A DNA stretch of 64,000 nucleotides from JADJNW01 sp964526645 (GTDB lineage: Bacteria; Bacteroidota; Bacteroidia; Chitinophagales; Saprospiraceae): NCBI GenBank assembly GCA_964526645.1, contig CAZGJN010000001.1:62001-126000 (forward strand), read 5' to 3'. The notes below the pieces were generated by a model, which made no database searches, was not told where the DNA came from, and saw only the letters and a program-made list of their open reading frames with translations. Shown one piece after another: positions 25,999-35,759 of the stretch. A program made the translations under genes and the position numbers. Every line of letters starts with the position of its first letter. Within the stretch, counting starts at the first letter, position 1.

Positions 25999-28080
25999 AT
26001 GAACTGGCGGGAAATTCCTTTTGTCCGGCTTTTATTGCCTTTTCTTTTGGGCCTTTCGGCGGGTATTTACTTCGAGTGGCTGCCTAATCTGTTTATCACA
26101 GGAATCGTATTATTTGCCTTGTCCGTTTTTCTAATTGTGCTTCGCTGGTCAAAAATTGCGTTTCGACAGCGCTGGCTTTATGGGATAACACTGGGCATTT
26201 TTCTTACTTTTTTGGGCTTTTTGCTCCCCAACTTCCACCAGGAGCTGCACCGCCCCAACCATTTCTCGCTGTACGCAGCTGAAGGAACAATCTTTACAGG
26301 TACCGTACAAAGCATAAAATCCACTGCTAAAAAAATCAGACTGGAGCTAAAAATTCAAACGGCTCATGAGCGACCAGCCACCGGCAGGCTACTGGCTTAT
26401 TTTGACACAACAGCGCTTGCCCGGCAGTTGCAATACGGTGATCAGCTTCAATTTTCCGCACCCATCAGTAGAATAGAAACTGCTAAGAACCCCAAGGCAT
26501 TTGATTTTAGCAAATATATGCACTTCCGAAACATTCACTTTCAGGCATTTGTAAAAACAGAGGATTGGCGCCTGCTGCAAAAAGCAAAGGGATTCAATAT
26601 AATGGCAGTAGCCAACCGCCTGCAAACAAGGTTTGTAAATATCTTGCGCAAGCATATTACAAAAGAAAATGAAATGACCGTGGCGGCCGCGCTCATCATC
26701 GGGTATCGGGATGAAATACCGGAGGAAGTAAAGACGGCTTATATCAACACTGGGGCGATGCACGTTTTGGCAGTATCAGGTTTGCATGTTGGGTTCATTT
26801 TCTTGTTTATCCAATTTTTGCTGGATTTGATAAAATCTGACCGCCGAGGCTGGAAAATTGCTAAAACAATTATTGCTTTGCTCGCTATTTGGGGTTTTGC
26901 CCTTGTAACGGGCGCATCGGCTTCTGTGCTGCGCGCTGCCACTATGTTTAGTTTTATCATCATAGGGCAAGCTATCCAGCGAGATACCAATATTTACAAT
27001 ACTTTGGCAGCATCTGCTTTCTTTTTGCTTTGTATCAATCCGTATTTTCTGATGGATGTAGGTTTCCAGTTGTCGTACCTGGCGGTGCTGGGTATTGTTT
27101 ACTTTCAGCCCAGGATTTATAAGCTTTTGTATGTAAAAAACAAAGTCATTGATTACATTTGGAAACTCACGGCAGTGTCCATTGCAGCGCAGATCACTAC
27201 CCTACCCATCAGCCTGTACTATTTCCATCAGTTTCCAATGTATTTTTGGCTGTCGGGATTAGTGGTGGTTCCTTTATCGGTCATTGTATTGGGCGGCGGA
27301 TTAATGTTGTTTGTGGTAGATGGCATCCCCCTTGTAGGATGGGCGGTAGGCAAATTATTGGCAGCCTTGATCTGGATCATCAACCAATCTATCTTTTTGA
27401 TTGAACAAATACCAGGAAGCCTCATCGGCGGCATTTGGGTGAGTATTACAGCGGTTATGCTGCTCTATTGCCTCATCATTGCGCTGATAATCGCTTTTCA
27501 CAGCAAAAAATTTAAATGGCTGTTGGTAGCTTTGTCTGCTTTGAGCTTGTTAGGATTCATGCACGCGGCGGCGGAGTCTATGGCTTTCCAGCAAGAGCAA
27601 TTCATTGTCTATCATATTCCTAAACATTCAGCAATAGATTATATCAGCGGGAAAAAACTGGTATCCTTTACGGATGAGGCAGTCAGCGCCAAGCAATTAC
27701 AATTTGCTGCGCAAAACTATAGGTATGCTGCCAAAATCAACGAGATAGAATCTGTGCATTTTGATGATGATGCTATCAAAAGAGAAAGGTGGTTTTTTCA
27801 GAACAATTGCTTGCGATTAGGAAACTTAACGATTGCAATAATTGATAAAGTGTTGGCTAAAACAGATACTATCCTCCTCAAGGCAGATTATCTCCTCATC
27901 AGAAATAACCCCGAAGAGGACTTAGCCACGCTGATTGCCCCTTTCGATTGTAACCAAATTATTTTTGACTCGTCTAATAGCTTCAGAAATATCAAGAAAT
28001 GGAAGACGGAATGCGCAGCATTAGGCTTGCATTTCTACGATGTAAATACGGCAGGTGCATTTATTCTGACGATGCAATAA
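25999..28080 (+). CDS. comEC: ComEC/Rec2-family DNA-uptake channel
   Basis: Inner-membrane protein of 693 residues expected to pass single-stranded DNA in natural transformation. The N-terminal two helices and an OB-like extracellular domain (about 1-190) precede the competence core (about 225-510), with EVKTAYINTGAMHVLAVSGLHV (split as AVSGLHVG and GASASVLRAATM) as the signature. The C-terminal region (about 535-693) has the length of the usual metallo-hydrolase domain, but no HxHxDH is present; at the matching place it reads LLIRNNPEED. So the nuclease-like part is shortened and probably inactive. It stands alone. Confidence 0.88.
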   Translation: MNWREIPFVRLLLPFLLGLSAGIYFEWLPNLFITGIVLFALSVFLIVLRWSKIAFRQRWLYGITLGIFLTFLGFLLPNFHQELHRPNHFSLYAAEGTIFTGTVQSIKSTAKKIRLELKIQTAHERPATGRLLAYFDTTALARQLQYGDQLQFSAPISRIETAKNPKAFDFSKYMHFRNIHFQAFVKTEDWRLLQKAKGFNIMAVANRLQTRFVNILRKHITKENEMTVAAALIIGYRDEIPEEVKTAYINTGAMHVLAVSGLHVGFIFLFIQFLLDLIKSDRRGWKIAKTIIALLAIWGFALVTGASASVLRAATMFSFIIIGQAIQRDTNIYNTLAASAFFLLCINPYFLMDVGFQLSYLAVLGIVYFQPRIYKLLYVKNKVIDYIWKLTAVSIAAQITTLPISLYYFHQFPMYFWLSGLVVVPLSVIVLGGGLMLFVVDGIPLVGWAVGKLLAALIWIINQSIFLIEQIPGSLIGGIWVSITAVMLLYCLIIALIIAFHSKKFKWLLVALSALSLLGFMHAAAESMAFQQEQFIVYHIPKHSAIDYISGKKLVSFTDEAVSAKQLQFAAQNYRYAAKINEIESVHFDDDAIKRERWFFQNNCLRLGNLTIAIIDKVLAKTDTILLKADYLLIRNNPEEDLATLIAPFDCNQIIFDSSNSFRNIKKWKTECAALGLHFYDVNTAGAFILTMQ

Positions 28081-28141
28081 ACCTGGAAATAGGCTGAAAG
28101 CAGGTACTTATCGTATTTTTTTTGTGAAATTAGTAATCGAA

Positions 28142-28154
28142 TGCTAAATTAGCA
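28142..28154. promoter_or_regulatory. 13-base perfect palindrome before a membrane-protein gene
   Basis: TGCTAAATTAGCA, six-base arms around a central A, ends 17 bases before the ATG at 28172. It could be an operator or a leader hairpin; there is no further support. Confidence 0.3.
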
Positions 28155-28171
28155 CAAAACTAAAAACCCGC

Positions 28172-29005
28172 ATGCAACCGATACATCCTCAACAATGGGT
28201 AGCACAATTTTTATATACGGTGAAAACGTATGGGCAAGTTCCTTCTTTTATCCGCCGGAAAGAGTTGTGGCAAGGCGTAGGGCGTTATGGCTGGCTGACA
28301 AAATTCCTGATGATCGCTGCCATTATTTTGCTGTTCAATTATTTGGATGTAATCCTCGACTGGTTTAGGGGCGTACGGCATGCCTCCGACTTAGGGCAGG
28401 TGTTTTCTGCTATGGGGAGCTTGATGAGTGACTTTGGTTCAAAGACTTACAACCTGATGATGCACGGCAGTATGAAATATGTGCTGCTGATACTGGGTGA
28501 GGTATTTATTTTTCATTTTTGCCGCCGTACCCTGGAGTTATTGCATGGCGATATGCCCGACCCTACACTCGATGATTTTATCAAGGCGCAAATCCGGATG
28601 TTTAAAGTAGGTATTTTCTGTATGATTATCACTCCTATCGTTGCTGCATTGGCTTCTGTTCCGCTGGAAATGGCGAGTATGAGTTTTGCCAAAAAGCCGC
28701 TGCAGTTTGTCATTGAGTGTTACTTCCTCGGTTTTGCAGTGATTGATAACTACCACGAGCAGTTTCATCTATCCATCAAAGAGAGTGCAAAAAGGACAAT
28801 CCAATACACCGGGGTAGCCTTGTCAATAGGAATTGTATATTATGGACTTACTCACGTCAAAATAGAATTTATCGGCACTTTGTTGGGTTTGGTAGTTGCG
28901 CCGATTGTCACAGCGGTGGTAGCAGCGCACGCCATGTACAAATTTTCCGATTTGCACTTACAGGAAGAGCTGCCGCCTATGGGCAATGAGCCAGAAATAC
29001 TTTAA
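28172..29005 (+). CDS. multi-pass membrane protein, EI24/CysZ-like arrangement
   Basis: Protein of 277 residues with about five or six hydrophobic segments (about 44-62, 108-125, 150-172, 188-205, 218-262). The stretch FLGFAVIDNYHEQFHLSIKES before the last helices recalls the 'xDYPLxRxGxSF' region of EI24/CysZ-type membrane proteins, but the match is loose. The N-terminus is basic and cytoplasmic-looking. No catalytic motif is seen. It converges on the phosphopantetheinyl transferase gene with overlapping stop codons. Confidence 0.55.
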   Translation: MQPIHPQQWVAQFLYTVKTYGQVPSFIRRKELWQGVGRYGWLTKFLMIAAIILLFNYLDVILDWFRGVRHASDLGQVFSAMGSLMSDFGSKTYNLMMHGSMKYVLLILGEVFIFHFCRRTLELLHGDMPDPTLDDFIKAQIRMFKVGIFCMIITPIVAALASVPLEMASMSFAKKPLQFVIECYFLGFAVIDNYHEQFHLSIKESAKRTIQYTGVALSIGIVYYGLTHVKIEFIGTLLGLVVAPIVTAVVAAHAMYKFSDLHLQEELPPMGNEPEIL

Positions 29006-29643
29006 TCAGCGGCTTTCAAAGCATAAACCAACATATAATCCGCTATTTGCTGATAATAAATGTCGAAGGAAGCATCAAATGAGCCTTTCAGCACCCTGCC
29101 CTTGGCTTTTCCTCTTTTTAAATCAAAAGAAAAAGGCTCTATAAAAATATGATTGCAAAAATCTAATGCCCTTCTGCCATAGGCTTTGTACAAGGATTCT
29201 TTAGCGCCCCAATAAACGTGGAGGTGCTCCAGGCGGCTTCTTGCTTCCAGGCTTTCCAACTCTTCTTTGCGCATCATCCGAGGGGCAATACGCTCAATTT
29301 TTTCTACCAATTTTTGAATGTCAATTCCCGCAAGGTCGTTAGCCACAATAGCTGCCGCTTTTTTATGCGAATGGCTAATGGAAATATGCAAAGGCAGGTG
29401 TACCAAATACGGTTTTCCAAATTCATCTTTGAGGATAGCACCAGACCGTGCCCCGAGCATCTGGCTCATTAAATATCGCACAGAAAGCCATTCTACTCGG
29501 CGATGCCCATTTATTTGGGATAATTGCAGCCACTCCGCCTGGCTCAACTGCAGCCGCTCCAAAAACCATGCTTCCGATTCTTCCACTTCCCAAAGCGATA
29601 GTTTTGCCTGATTACCTTCTGTACGTTTATAAAATAAAGGCAT
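29002..29643 (-). CDS. 4'-phosphopantetheinyl transferase (Sfp-type)
   Basis: Transfers phosphopantetheine from CoA to a carrier-protein serine. The protein has 213 residues from the ATG at 29641-29643 (MPLFYKRT). Motifs are FGKPYL...ISISHSHK, the metal site LAGIDIQ and WGAKESLYKAYG. In the usual GxDxE pattern the last acidic residue is Gln here, which may weaken metal binding or be compensated. No polyketide, NRPS or fatty-acid gene is adjacent, so it may be the housekeeping enzyme. An upstream ATG at 29679 would add 12 residues with no family resemblance. Confidence 0.85.
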   Translation of the reverse strand: MPLFYKRTEGNQAKLSLWEVEESEAWFLERLQLSQAEWLQLSQINGHRRVEWLSVRYLMSQMLGARSGAILKDEFGKPYLVHLPLHISISHSHKKAAAIVANDLAGIDIQKLVEKIERIAPRMMRKEELESLEARSRLEHLHVYWGAKESLYKAYGRRALDFCNHIFIEPFSFDLKRGKAKGRVLKGSFDASFDIYYQQIADYMLVYALKAAD

Positions 29644-29776
29644 TGCAATATTTTGAAGTTTGCAGGGTGAATTTATCACAAAAAATCAATACCCCGACAG
29701 AAAACAAATTTTGCTCGATCACTTTCTAAAAAAATGATACCTTCATTTATCCTTCCAATAAAAAAATTTGAAACGT

Positions 29777-31438
29777 ATGAACAGAATTCCCAAACAAGTA
29801 GTGACAGCACTTATCGTAATCCTTGTTTTTGTGGCGGGTGCCTTCTCGGGGCGCTATTTTCTATCCGAGGAAATCAGCGCTGAGGATGCTCGAAGTGCCG
29901 CCAAAATTGCAGGCTTAGACATGACGCAGGCAGAAATTGATTCTCTTTTGCCAGAGTTGAGCAATTTTAGAAAAAATTATATCGCTAACCGCAAAACGGA
30001 GGTCTCCAACGCACTTTCACCTGCTTTGATTTTCAATCCTTTGCCGCCTGGTATGGTTCTTGATCAAGCTCAAAAACCAGTGGTATTTAGCAATCCAGGA
30101 AAAGTTTTATTACCTAAAAACCGCGAGGAGCTTGCTTTTTTTACCGTTCGCCAACTCGCGGAACTTATTCGTACCAAACAAATCTCTTCTTTAGAACTCA
30201 CGCAATTTTTTTTGGATCGCCTGAAAAAATATGATCCTCAACTTCACTGTGTAATCACCCTCACCGAAGACCTGGCGCTGGCGCAAGCAAAGCGGGCTGA
30301 CCAGGAAATCGCTAAAGGTAAATATCGGGGCTTGCTGCATGGCATTCCTTACGGGTCTAAAGATTTATTAGCAAAAAAAGGTTATAAAACAACCTGGGGA
30401 GCAATGCCTTACAAAGATCAAATCATAGAAGAAGACGCTACGGTGATCCAAAAATTAGAAGAAGCCGGTGCGGTCTTGGTCGCCAAACTAACCTTAGGTG
30501 CCCTCGCATGGGGGGATGTTTGGTTCGGAGGAATGACGCGCAATCCGTGGTCACCTGACACGGGCTCCAGTGGTTCTTCAGCGGGTTCTGCTTCGGCAGT
30601 AGCGGCAGGGCTAATACCATTTGCTATCGGAACAGAGACCCTGGGCTCTATTGTTTCGCCATCTACCGTTTGTGGCACTACCGGTCTGCGTCCTACTTTT
30701 GGTCGGGTAAGTAAGCATGGGGCGATGGCGCTAAGCTGGAGCATGGACAAAATCGGCCCGATTGCTCGCAGCGTAGAGGATTGTGCCATTGTTTTTAATG
30801 CCATTTATGGACCAGATGGCAAAGACCTATCTGTCATAAAAGCACCATTTAACTACAATGCTACATTCGATACCAAAAAATTAAAAGTGGGTTATTTGAA
30901 AAGTGATTTTGAACGCAATTATCCTTTTAAAAAACAGGACAGCATCGCCCTGGTGAAGCTTCGGGAATTGGGCTATGAACTGATACCCATCGAGCTACCT
31001 ACGATGCCGGAAATTGGCTTCATTCTATCCGCAGAAGCGGCTACAGCTTTTGATGACCTAACCTTGAGCAATCGAGACGATCTGATGGTCCGGCAGGTCA
31101 GGAATGCTTGGCCAAATACCTTCCGGCAAGCTCGTTTTATACCCGCTGTTGAATATATCAAAGCGAACCGCCTGCGCACTCAATTGATAGTAGATATGCA
31201 AAAGGTGTTTGAAAAAGTGGATCTGTATGTTCATCCCTCCTGGGTGGGCAATAGTTTGCGCATTACCAACCTCACTGGGCATCCTTGCTTGGTGATGCCA
31301 AATGGGTTTCAACAGAATGGCAGACCGACGAGTATCACTTTTACTGGAAAACTAATGGATGAAGCAACATTGTTGAGCTTTGCAAAAAAGTGGCAGGATG
31401 CTACGGATTTTCATAAAAAACATCCGACGCTACAGTAA
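29777..31438 (+). CDS. membrane-anchored amidase (amidase signature family)
   Basis: Hydrolase of 553 residues from the ATG at 29777 (an in-frame TTG lies 9 bases earlier). The N-terminus has one hydrophobic helix (about 8-25), so the catalytic part is probably periplasmic. The Ser-cisSer-Lys machinery is intact: Lys in YGSKDLLA and the serines in TGSSGSSAGSASAVAAG. The amidase domain starts near residue 120 and is preceded by a 90-residue region (EEISAEDARSAAKIAGLDM) not found in GatA. It is therefore an amidase of unknown substrate, not the tRNA amidotransferase subunit. Confidence 0.88.
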   Translation: MNRIPKQVVTALIVILVFVAGAFSGRYFLSEEISAEDARSAAKIAGLDMTQAEIDSLLPELSNFRKNYIANRKTEVSNALSPALIFNPLPPGMVLDQAQKPVVFSNPGKVLLPKNREELAFFTVRQLAELIRTKQISSLELTQFFLDRLKKYDPQLHCVITLTEDLALAQAKRADQEIAKGKYRGLLHGIPYGSKDLLAKKGYKTTWGAMPYKDQIIEEDATVIQKLEEAGAVLVAKLTLGALAWGDVWFGGMTRNPWSPDTGSSGSSAGSASAVAAGLIPFAIGTETLGSIVSPSTVCGTTGLRPTFGRVSKHGAMALSWSMDKIGPIARSVEDCAIVFNAIYGPDGKDLSVIKAPFNYNATFDTKKLKVGYLKSDFERNYPFKKQDSIALVKLRELGYELIPIELPTMPEIGFILSAEAATAFDDLTLSNRDDLMVRQVRNAWPNTFRQARFIPAVEYIKANRLRTQLIVDMQKVFEKVDLYVHPSWVGNSLRITNLTGHPCLVMPNGFQQNGRPTSITFTGKLMDEATLLSFAKKWQDATDFHKKHPTLQ

Positions 31439-31450
31439 TCAAAAATCAAA

Positions 31451-31481
31451 ATCGGAAGGGAAATCTCTCTTCCCTTCCGAT
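31451..31481. terminator. bidirectional terminator after the amidase gene
   Basis: ATCGGAAGGGAA (31451-31462) pairs perfectly over 12 bp with TTCCCTTCCGAT (31470-31481), 7-base loop, between convergent genes. The A-rich side serves the minus strand better. Confidence 0.75.
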
Positions 31482-31496
31482 CCCTACTTTATAAAA

Positions 31497-32180
31497 TTAC
31501 ATGATAGCATATACCACTCGCACAGAATAACGCAGTGTGATAGGCTTCATGCCAATTTTGCCATCTTTTGAAGCTGGCGCACTACCAAAGAAAGGGGTAT
31601 AACCGCCTTCGTAGTAGTAATTAGCGCTATGGTCTTGGAAAACTTCTACGTTTACTACGTCGCCCAGTTTTTTACCAACTGCCGCAGCTAAAGCGCTTGC
31701 TTCTGCTTTCGCGTTTGCAATAGCTTTCGCTTTCAGTTCATTCAGGTGTTCAGCTTTCTTGGAATTATTAAAATTCATCACATTGAGGCTGGTCATACCT
31801 TGTCCGCCTATTTTCGCAACAAGTTTATTCAAAGCATCAATGTTTTTCACTTTCACCTGAAAGGTTTTAGACACCAGAAAGTCTGGCGTTTCGTATTGGT
31901 AGTTGCTATAACCGGCTATGTTTTCCACCAAAATATCGCTATTAGTGATCCCCAGTTCTTTGGCAGCTTTCATCAAATCGCTTTCCAATTGGCTGATCAT
32001 CACTTTCTGATCACCGGTGCTGTATTCTTGCAATACCATGGAAGCAAGGATTTCATCCGCTTCCACAATTTTTTCTGCGCTAGCATTTACGGAAATAGTG
32101 TTTGCTGGTAGTTGAGCAAAAGCTGGGATTACGGTGATACTTACGAAAAGTACCATGAAGATGTTAATTGCAGTTTTCAT
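31497..32180 (-). CDS. SIMPL-domain (DUF541) periplasmic protein
   Basis: Protein of 227 residues with a signal peptide (MKTAINIFMVLFVSITVIPAFAQ) and a full SIMPL/DUF541 domain: ISVNASAEKIVEADEI, ENIAGYSNYQYETPDFLVSKTFQV, LKAKAIANAKAEASALAAAVG and a C-terminal strand. Family members form periplasmic oligomers and include E. coli YggE, linked to oxidative-stress tolerance; the exact role is not settled. On the minus strand TAAATTTG (complement of 32229-32236) matches the -7 box 49 bases upstream. Confidence 0.88.
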   Translation of the reverse strand: MKTAINIFMVLFVSITVIPAFAQLPANTISVNASAEKIVEADEILASMVLQEYSTGDQKVMISQLESDLMKAAKELGITNSDILVENIAGYSNYQYETPDFLVSKTFQVKVKNIDALNKLVAKIGGQGMTSLNVMNFNNSKKAEHLNELKAKAIANAKAEASALAAAVGKKLGDVVNVEVFQDHSANYYYEGGYTPFFGSAPASKDGKIGMKPITLRYSVRVVYAIM

Positions 32181-32291
32181 TTTGTGATAATTTAAGTTTT
32201 AAATAAGAATTTTGTGGCAAATATGCGTCAAATTTAACTGACCAAGCGGATTAACGAATTTATTTTAAGGTTATTTTTTGAATCTATCAAA

Positions 32292-33512
32292 ATGCTCGAT
32301 CAAGGTATCAAAATAATCGTCGTAGGGGGCGGCGCGGCAGGTTTTTTTGCTGCAATTCGATGTGCCGAGCTGAATCCGAGGGTGCAAGTAAGTATTTTGG
32401 AACGCGGCAAGAGCGTACTGGAGAAGGTTAGAATCTCTGGTGGTGGGCGCTGTAATGTCACGCATGCTTGTTGGACACCTGCTGAATTGATCAAGCATTA
32501 CCCGCGCGGTGCTAAGGAGTTGTTAGGACCTTTTCATCACTTTGCTTGTAGAGATACGGTTGACTGGTTTGAAAAAAAAGGAGTATCGCTCAAAACAGAG
32601 GCGGATGGGCGCATCTTTCCTACTACAGATAATTCACAGACGATTCTCGATTGTTTGTGGAATAATGCTGTAAATGCTGGTGTAAAAGTGCTGACTTCTG
32701 TGCGAGTAGATGGTATTGTTTTTGAAAATGATAGTTGGAAAATTTTAACTGAGGAAAAAACATTAACAGCTGACAAGGTATTGATCGCTTCTGGTAGCAA
32801 TATGCGCATGTGGGAGATACTTCAGCAGATGGGGCATACCATCGTGAATCCTGTGCCTTCGCTTTTTACTTTCAATATCAAGGATGAGCGCATCCAGGGT
32901 TTAGCAGGTATTTCAGTGCCTATTGCTTCGGTTCAAATCAAAAAATCCAAGCTCGAAGCCAAAGGGCCGCTGTTGATTACCCATTGGGGCTTGAGTGGCC
33001 CTGCTATTTTGAAACTTTCCGCCTGGGGCGCGCGTGAGCTGGCTGATTTGAAGTATCATTTTTCGATCCTTGTCAATTGGGTTAATCAAACAGAAGAAAT
33101 TGTTTATGAAGATTTGTTGCACATCAAAACGACCGAGCCCAAAAAACAACTACACGCCCATCCAAAATTCGGATTAACCAGCCGCCTATGGAAAAGCCTA
33201 ATCAATGCAGCGTTGGTTTCGGAGGAAAAAAAATGGGCCGACCTCAGCAAAAAGGAGCTACAGGCAATCTGCCAACAGCTATGCGCGTGCGAGCTGCCCG
33301 TCAGTGGCAAAAGCGCCTTTAAAGAAGAGTTTGTCACCGCCGGGGGCGTAGCGCTAAAGGAAGTAAACTTCAAATCCTTCGAGAGTAAGCTTTTTCCAGG
33401 CTTATTTTTTGCGGGAGAAGTACTCAATATTGATGCAATCACCGGTGGTTTCAATTTTCAAGCAGCCTGGACGGGCGGCTGGATTGCAGGGGCAGCCCTT
33501 GCAAAAGATTGA
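32292..33512 (+). CDS. HI0933/BaiN-family FAD-dependent oxidoreductase
   Basis: Flavoprotein of 406 residues. FAD-binding VGGGAAGFFAAI (11-22), the family signature RISGGGRCNVTHA (47-59), and the C-terminal NIDAITGGFNFQAAWTGG are all present. The family ('aminoacetone oxidase-like', with 3-dehydro-bile-acid reductase BaiN as one studied member) has mostly unknown physiological substrates. The gene stands alone and is followed by a strong terminator. Confidence 0.9.
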   Translation: MLDQGIKIIVVGGGAAGFFAAIRCAELNPRVQVSILERGKSVLEKVRISGGGRCNVTHACWTPAELIKHYPRGAKELLGPFHHFACRDTVDWFEKKGVSLKTEADGRIFPTTDNSQTILDCLWNNAVNAGVKVLTSVRVDGIVFENDSWKILTEEKTLTADKVLIASGSNMRMWEILQQMGHTIVNPVPSLFTFNIKDERIQGLAGISVPIASVQIKKSKLEAKGPLLITHWGLSGPAILKLSAWGARELADLKYHFSILVNWVNQTEEIVYEDLLHIKTTEPKKQLHAHPKFGLTSRLWKSLINAALVSEEKKWADLSKKELQAICQQLCACELPVSGKSAFKEEFVTAGGVALKEVNFKSFESKLFPGLFFAGEVLNIDAITGGFNFQAAWTGGWIAGAALAKD

Positions 33513-33520
33513 AGACCCGC

Positions 33521-33552
33521 AGCTGTGAGTTTTGTAAAAAAAACTCACAGCT
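33521..33552. terminator. bidirectional terminator after the HI0933-type gene
   Basis: AGCTGTGAGTTTT (33521-33533) pairs over 13 bp with AAAACTCACAGCT (33540-33552) around a 6-base loop, between two convergent genes. Confidence 0.75.
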
Positions 33553-33568
33553 ACAAAAGCAGCATCCA

Positions 33569-35506
33569 CTACTGCTTAGGGTCAGCGGTATTATTCACAT
33601 CGCCGTATTTCCAGCCGACAAAATTAAAATTGAGCACGTTGCTATTGAAGTTTGGAACAAAAAAAACCGTAGGTAGGAAATCCTGATAGGGATTTTCTGG
33701 ATCGGAGAATTCGAACTTATCAGGCAAAAAGCGCCAGGAAGGCACACTTTCAAACTCAATATCAATATTGAGAATTAATTTTCGGAGAATAATGAGATCG
33801 AGGGTCGTTAAGTTTTTAGAATCGTTTACATCCGCAGCTAATATTTTGAAAGGGCTATCAAATTTTTGAATACCCAGCAAATGCTTAGAGATGAGTACCA
33901 GATCAAAGGTTGTCACACCATTGCGGTCATTGTCATCTTTGGTGAGAGAAATGCCAAAGTTTTCGCCTACGGGCAGCTTTTCAAAAGTGTATTTGCCGGA
34001 GGTATCGGTCAAAGTCGTTGCGGAAATATTGCCAAACAGTTGCATTGCTACGCCTGCTATGCCTTTGCCGTCTTCGGTGAGTACATAGCCGGAGATAGTT
34101 GCCAAACCGCCCGTGATATCAAACATCCCATCCAACACTTGCTGATTAGTATTGATGGGATCGAGCCAGTCCTTCAGTCGGGTTTCGGGTGTTCCGCCGC
34201 CTTCCCAGGACAAGCTCAGCCGGTCATAGTAAGCAGTAGTTTGATTTTGGCTACAATTGATATGCCCACCATGCAGTTGCCCAACTAATCTGCCCGATTG
34301 ATCCAATAAACCGGCACCAGAAGAACCTGGCTCAAAAATACCTTCATCGTATCTGACGCGCCAGAGATATTCAGGCGGGCTGGTGAAACCGTTGCTCCAG
34401 GCAAATTCCGCGCTTTGTATTGTGATCGCTTGGTTGCGGCGGGCTATTTTTTTAATATCGCCTTTAGGGTGATGTATCGTAGTGCCAGAACTGGGTATCG
34501 AAGCCGCTCTGCTCCAACCCATGTAGTAAACATTATATTCTGTGGGAATAGGATCAATTAGTTCCAAGAGTAAAAAATCGTTTTCGCGGCGGCTGGCGCG
34601 CAGGACACTGCCGAGTATTGATTGGAAGGACGGTTCTGTTTGAGGATTGGTGCAGCCCTCCGTTTCGTAGTTAAAATCATAGCGCCACATATCGTACAAA
34701 GGCGTATAACCATCTTGCACATGGTAAGAAGTCAAAATATAAGGTTTGGCATCATTGGCGGTATTATTTATCACATTGCCCGTGCAATAGCCGGAGCCTT
34801 CCTCTAAAACGATCACAATCCTGCAAATTCCTTTTTTGTGGCTCTGCCAGTTGAGTCCTTGTTGACAATTGATGTTGATATTGCATTCGCTGGAAGTACC
34901 AAAACCCGATTCATCACTCAATCCGTCTTTCTCCAATCCTATTTTTTTGAAAGCATAATCTACTCTGAAAATGTGTAGCTTGCCTTGTCCACGCACGGCA
35001 AAGGGTTCAAAATACTCAATGATCGCAGTAGCACCTTTGATAAAACCCGTGACAAATTTGCCGGAAGGCGTATTGCTTTCATCGGTATAAGCCCCCAATA
35101 TTTGCTTACCATCTTCACTGTACATAAAAAGTTTTGCGCCAAAAGGCAGGTAAAGCTTGTCGTACAAAGCCATCAAGCCTTGCGCCCCTTCCGATCTAAT
35201 TTTCAAGCGCCACAGGCGGTCGCCGTTTTCGAGTACCGTCCATTGCCCGGCATTATCCAAGCCCAAATCCGTTTGAATAGGGGCCGCAATCCTGATATCT
35301 GGTGCCGTTTGTGCTTTGGTCACATTGGTAATCTGTTGCCAGGTAGCGGCTGGCAGGGAAACAGCCGGCAAGATATTATCCCCGTGCTGAGCCCTAAAAA
35401 CAGGATCAAAACTGAGCGGCGATCCACCGCTGCTGATTTGCGCATTTGTCAAGGTTGTGCTGCCCAATAGCAGGAGGCACAATAGTTTTTGGTAGATGTA
35501 TTGCAT
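33569..35506 (-). CDS. secreted trypsin-like serine protease with regulatory and dockerin-like domains
   Basis: A 645-residue exported protein. Signal peptide MQYIYQKLLCLLLLGSTTLTNAQ; the ATG at 35506 is used. A propeptide-like N-terminal domain (about 40-195) is followed by a chymotrypsin-fold protease with His in YILTSYHVQDG, Asp in RRENDFLLLEL and Ser in EPGSSGAGLLD, related to lysyl endopeptidase-type enzymes. Then come a carboxypeptidase-regulatory-like Ig domain (about 470-525: TISGYVLTEDGKGIAGV) and two dockerin-type calcium loops (KDDNDRNGVTTFDLVLISK and AADVNDSKNLTTLDL). The chain ends GWKYGDVNN and has no recognisable type IX sorting domain. Confidence 0.88.
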   Translation of the reverse strand: MQYIYQKLLCLLLLGSTTLTNAQISSGGSPLSFDPVFRAQHGDNILPAVSLPAATWQQITNVTKAQTAPDIRIAAPIQTDLGLDNAGQWTVLENGDRLWRLKIRSEGAQGLMALYDKLYLPFGAKLFMYSEDGKQILGAYTDESNTPSGKFVTGFIKGATAIIEYFEPFAVRGQGKLHIFRVDYAFKKIGLEKDGLSDESGFGTSSECNININCQQGLNWQSHKKGICRIVIVLEEGSGYCTGNVINNTANDAKPYILTSYHVQDGYTPLYDMWRYDFNYETEGCTNPQTEPSFQSILGSVLRASRRENDFLLLELIDPIPTEYNVYYMGWSRAASIPSSGTTIHHPKGDIKKIARRNQAITIQSAEFAWSNGFTSPPEYLWRVRYDEGIFEPGSSGAGLLDQSGRLVGQLHGGHINCSQNQTTAYYDRLSLSWEGGGTPETRLKDWLDPINTNQQVLDGMFDITGGLATISGYVLTEDGKGIAGVAMQLFGNISATTLTDTSGKYTFEKLPVGENFGISLTKDDNDRNGVTTFDLVLISKHLLGIQKFDSPFKILAADVNDSKNLTTLDLIILRKLILNIDIEFESVPSWRFLPDKFEFSDPENPYQDFLPTVFFVPNFNSNVLNFNFVGWKYGDVNNTADPKQ

Positions 35507-35759
35507 AATCAATCACCCTTTTGAGATTATCATTAAATTCAAAAAACTCCGAAATAAAGCAGGAAGGTTTGTGCAGGGTAGCCGTATTCAATTCAGCGGA
35601 TAAAGTTAGTAGTTTTCATTGCGAATAACAACAAAAATTTGACATTCCTTTGCATCGCTTTAAAACATGAATTGTAAAAAAAAATGTATAAAAAAGTTAA
35701 TAATGGCTTAATTGCCTCATTATTCGTAATAAATTTACTGGCAAATCGTCCAATATAGC

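Noticed and set aside
35699..35724. Small AT-rich hairpin before proC
   Set aside because: Short, AT-rich and with a bulge; neither a terminator nor a riboswitch can be supported.
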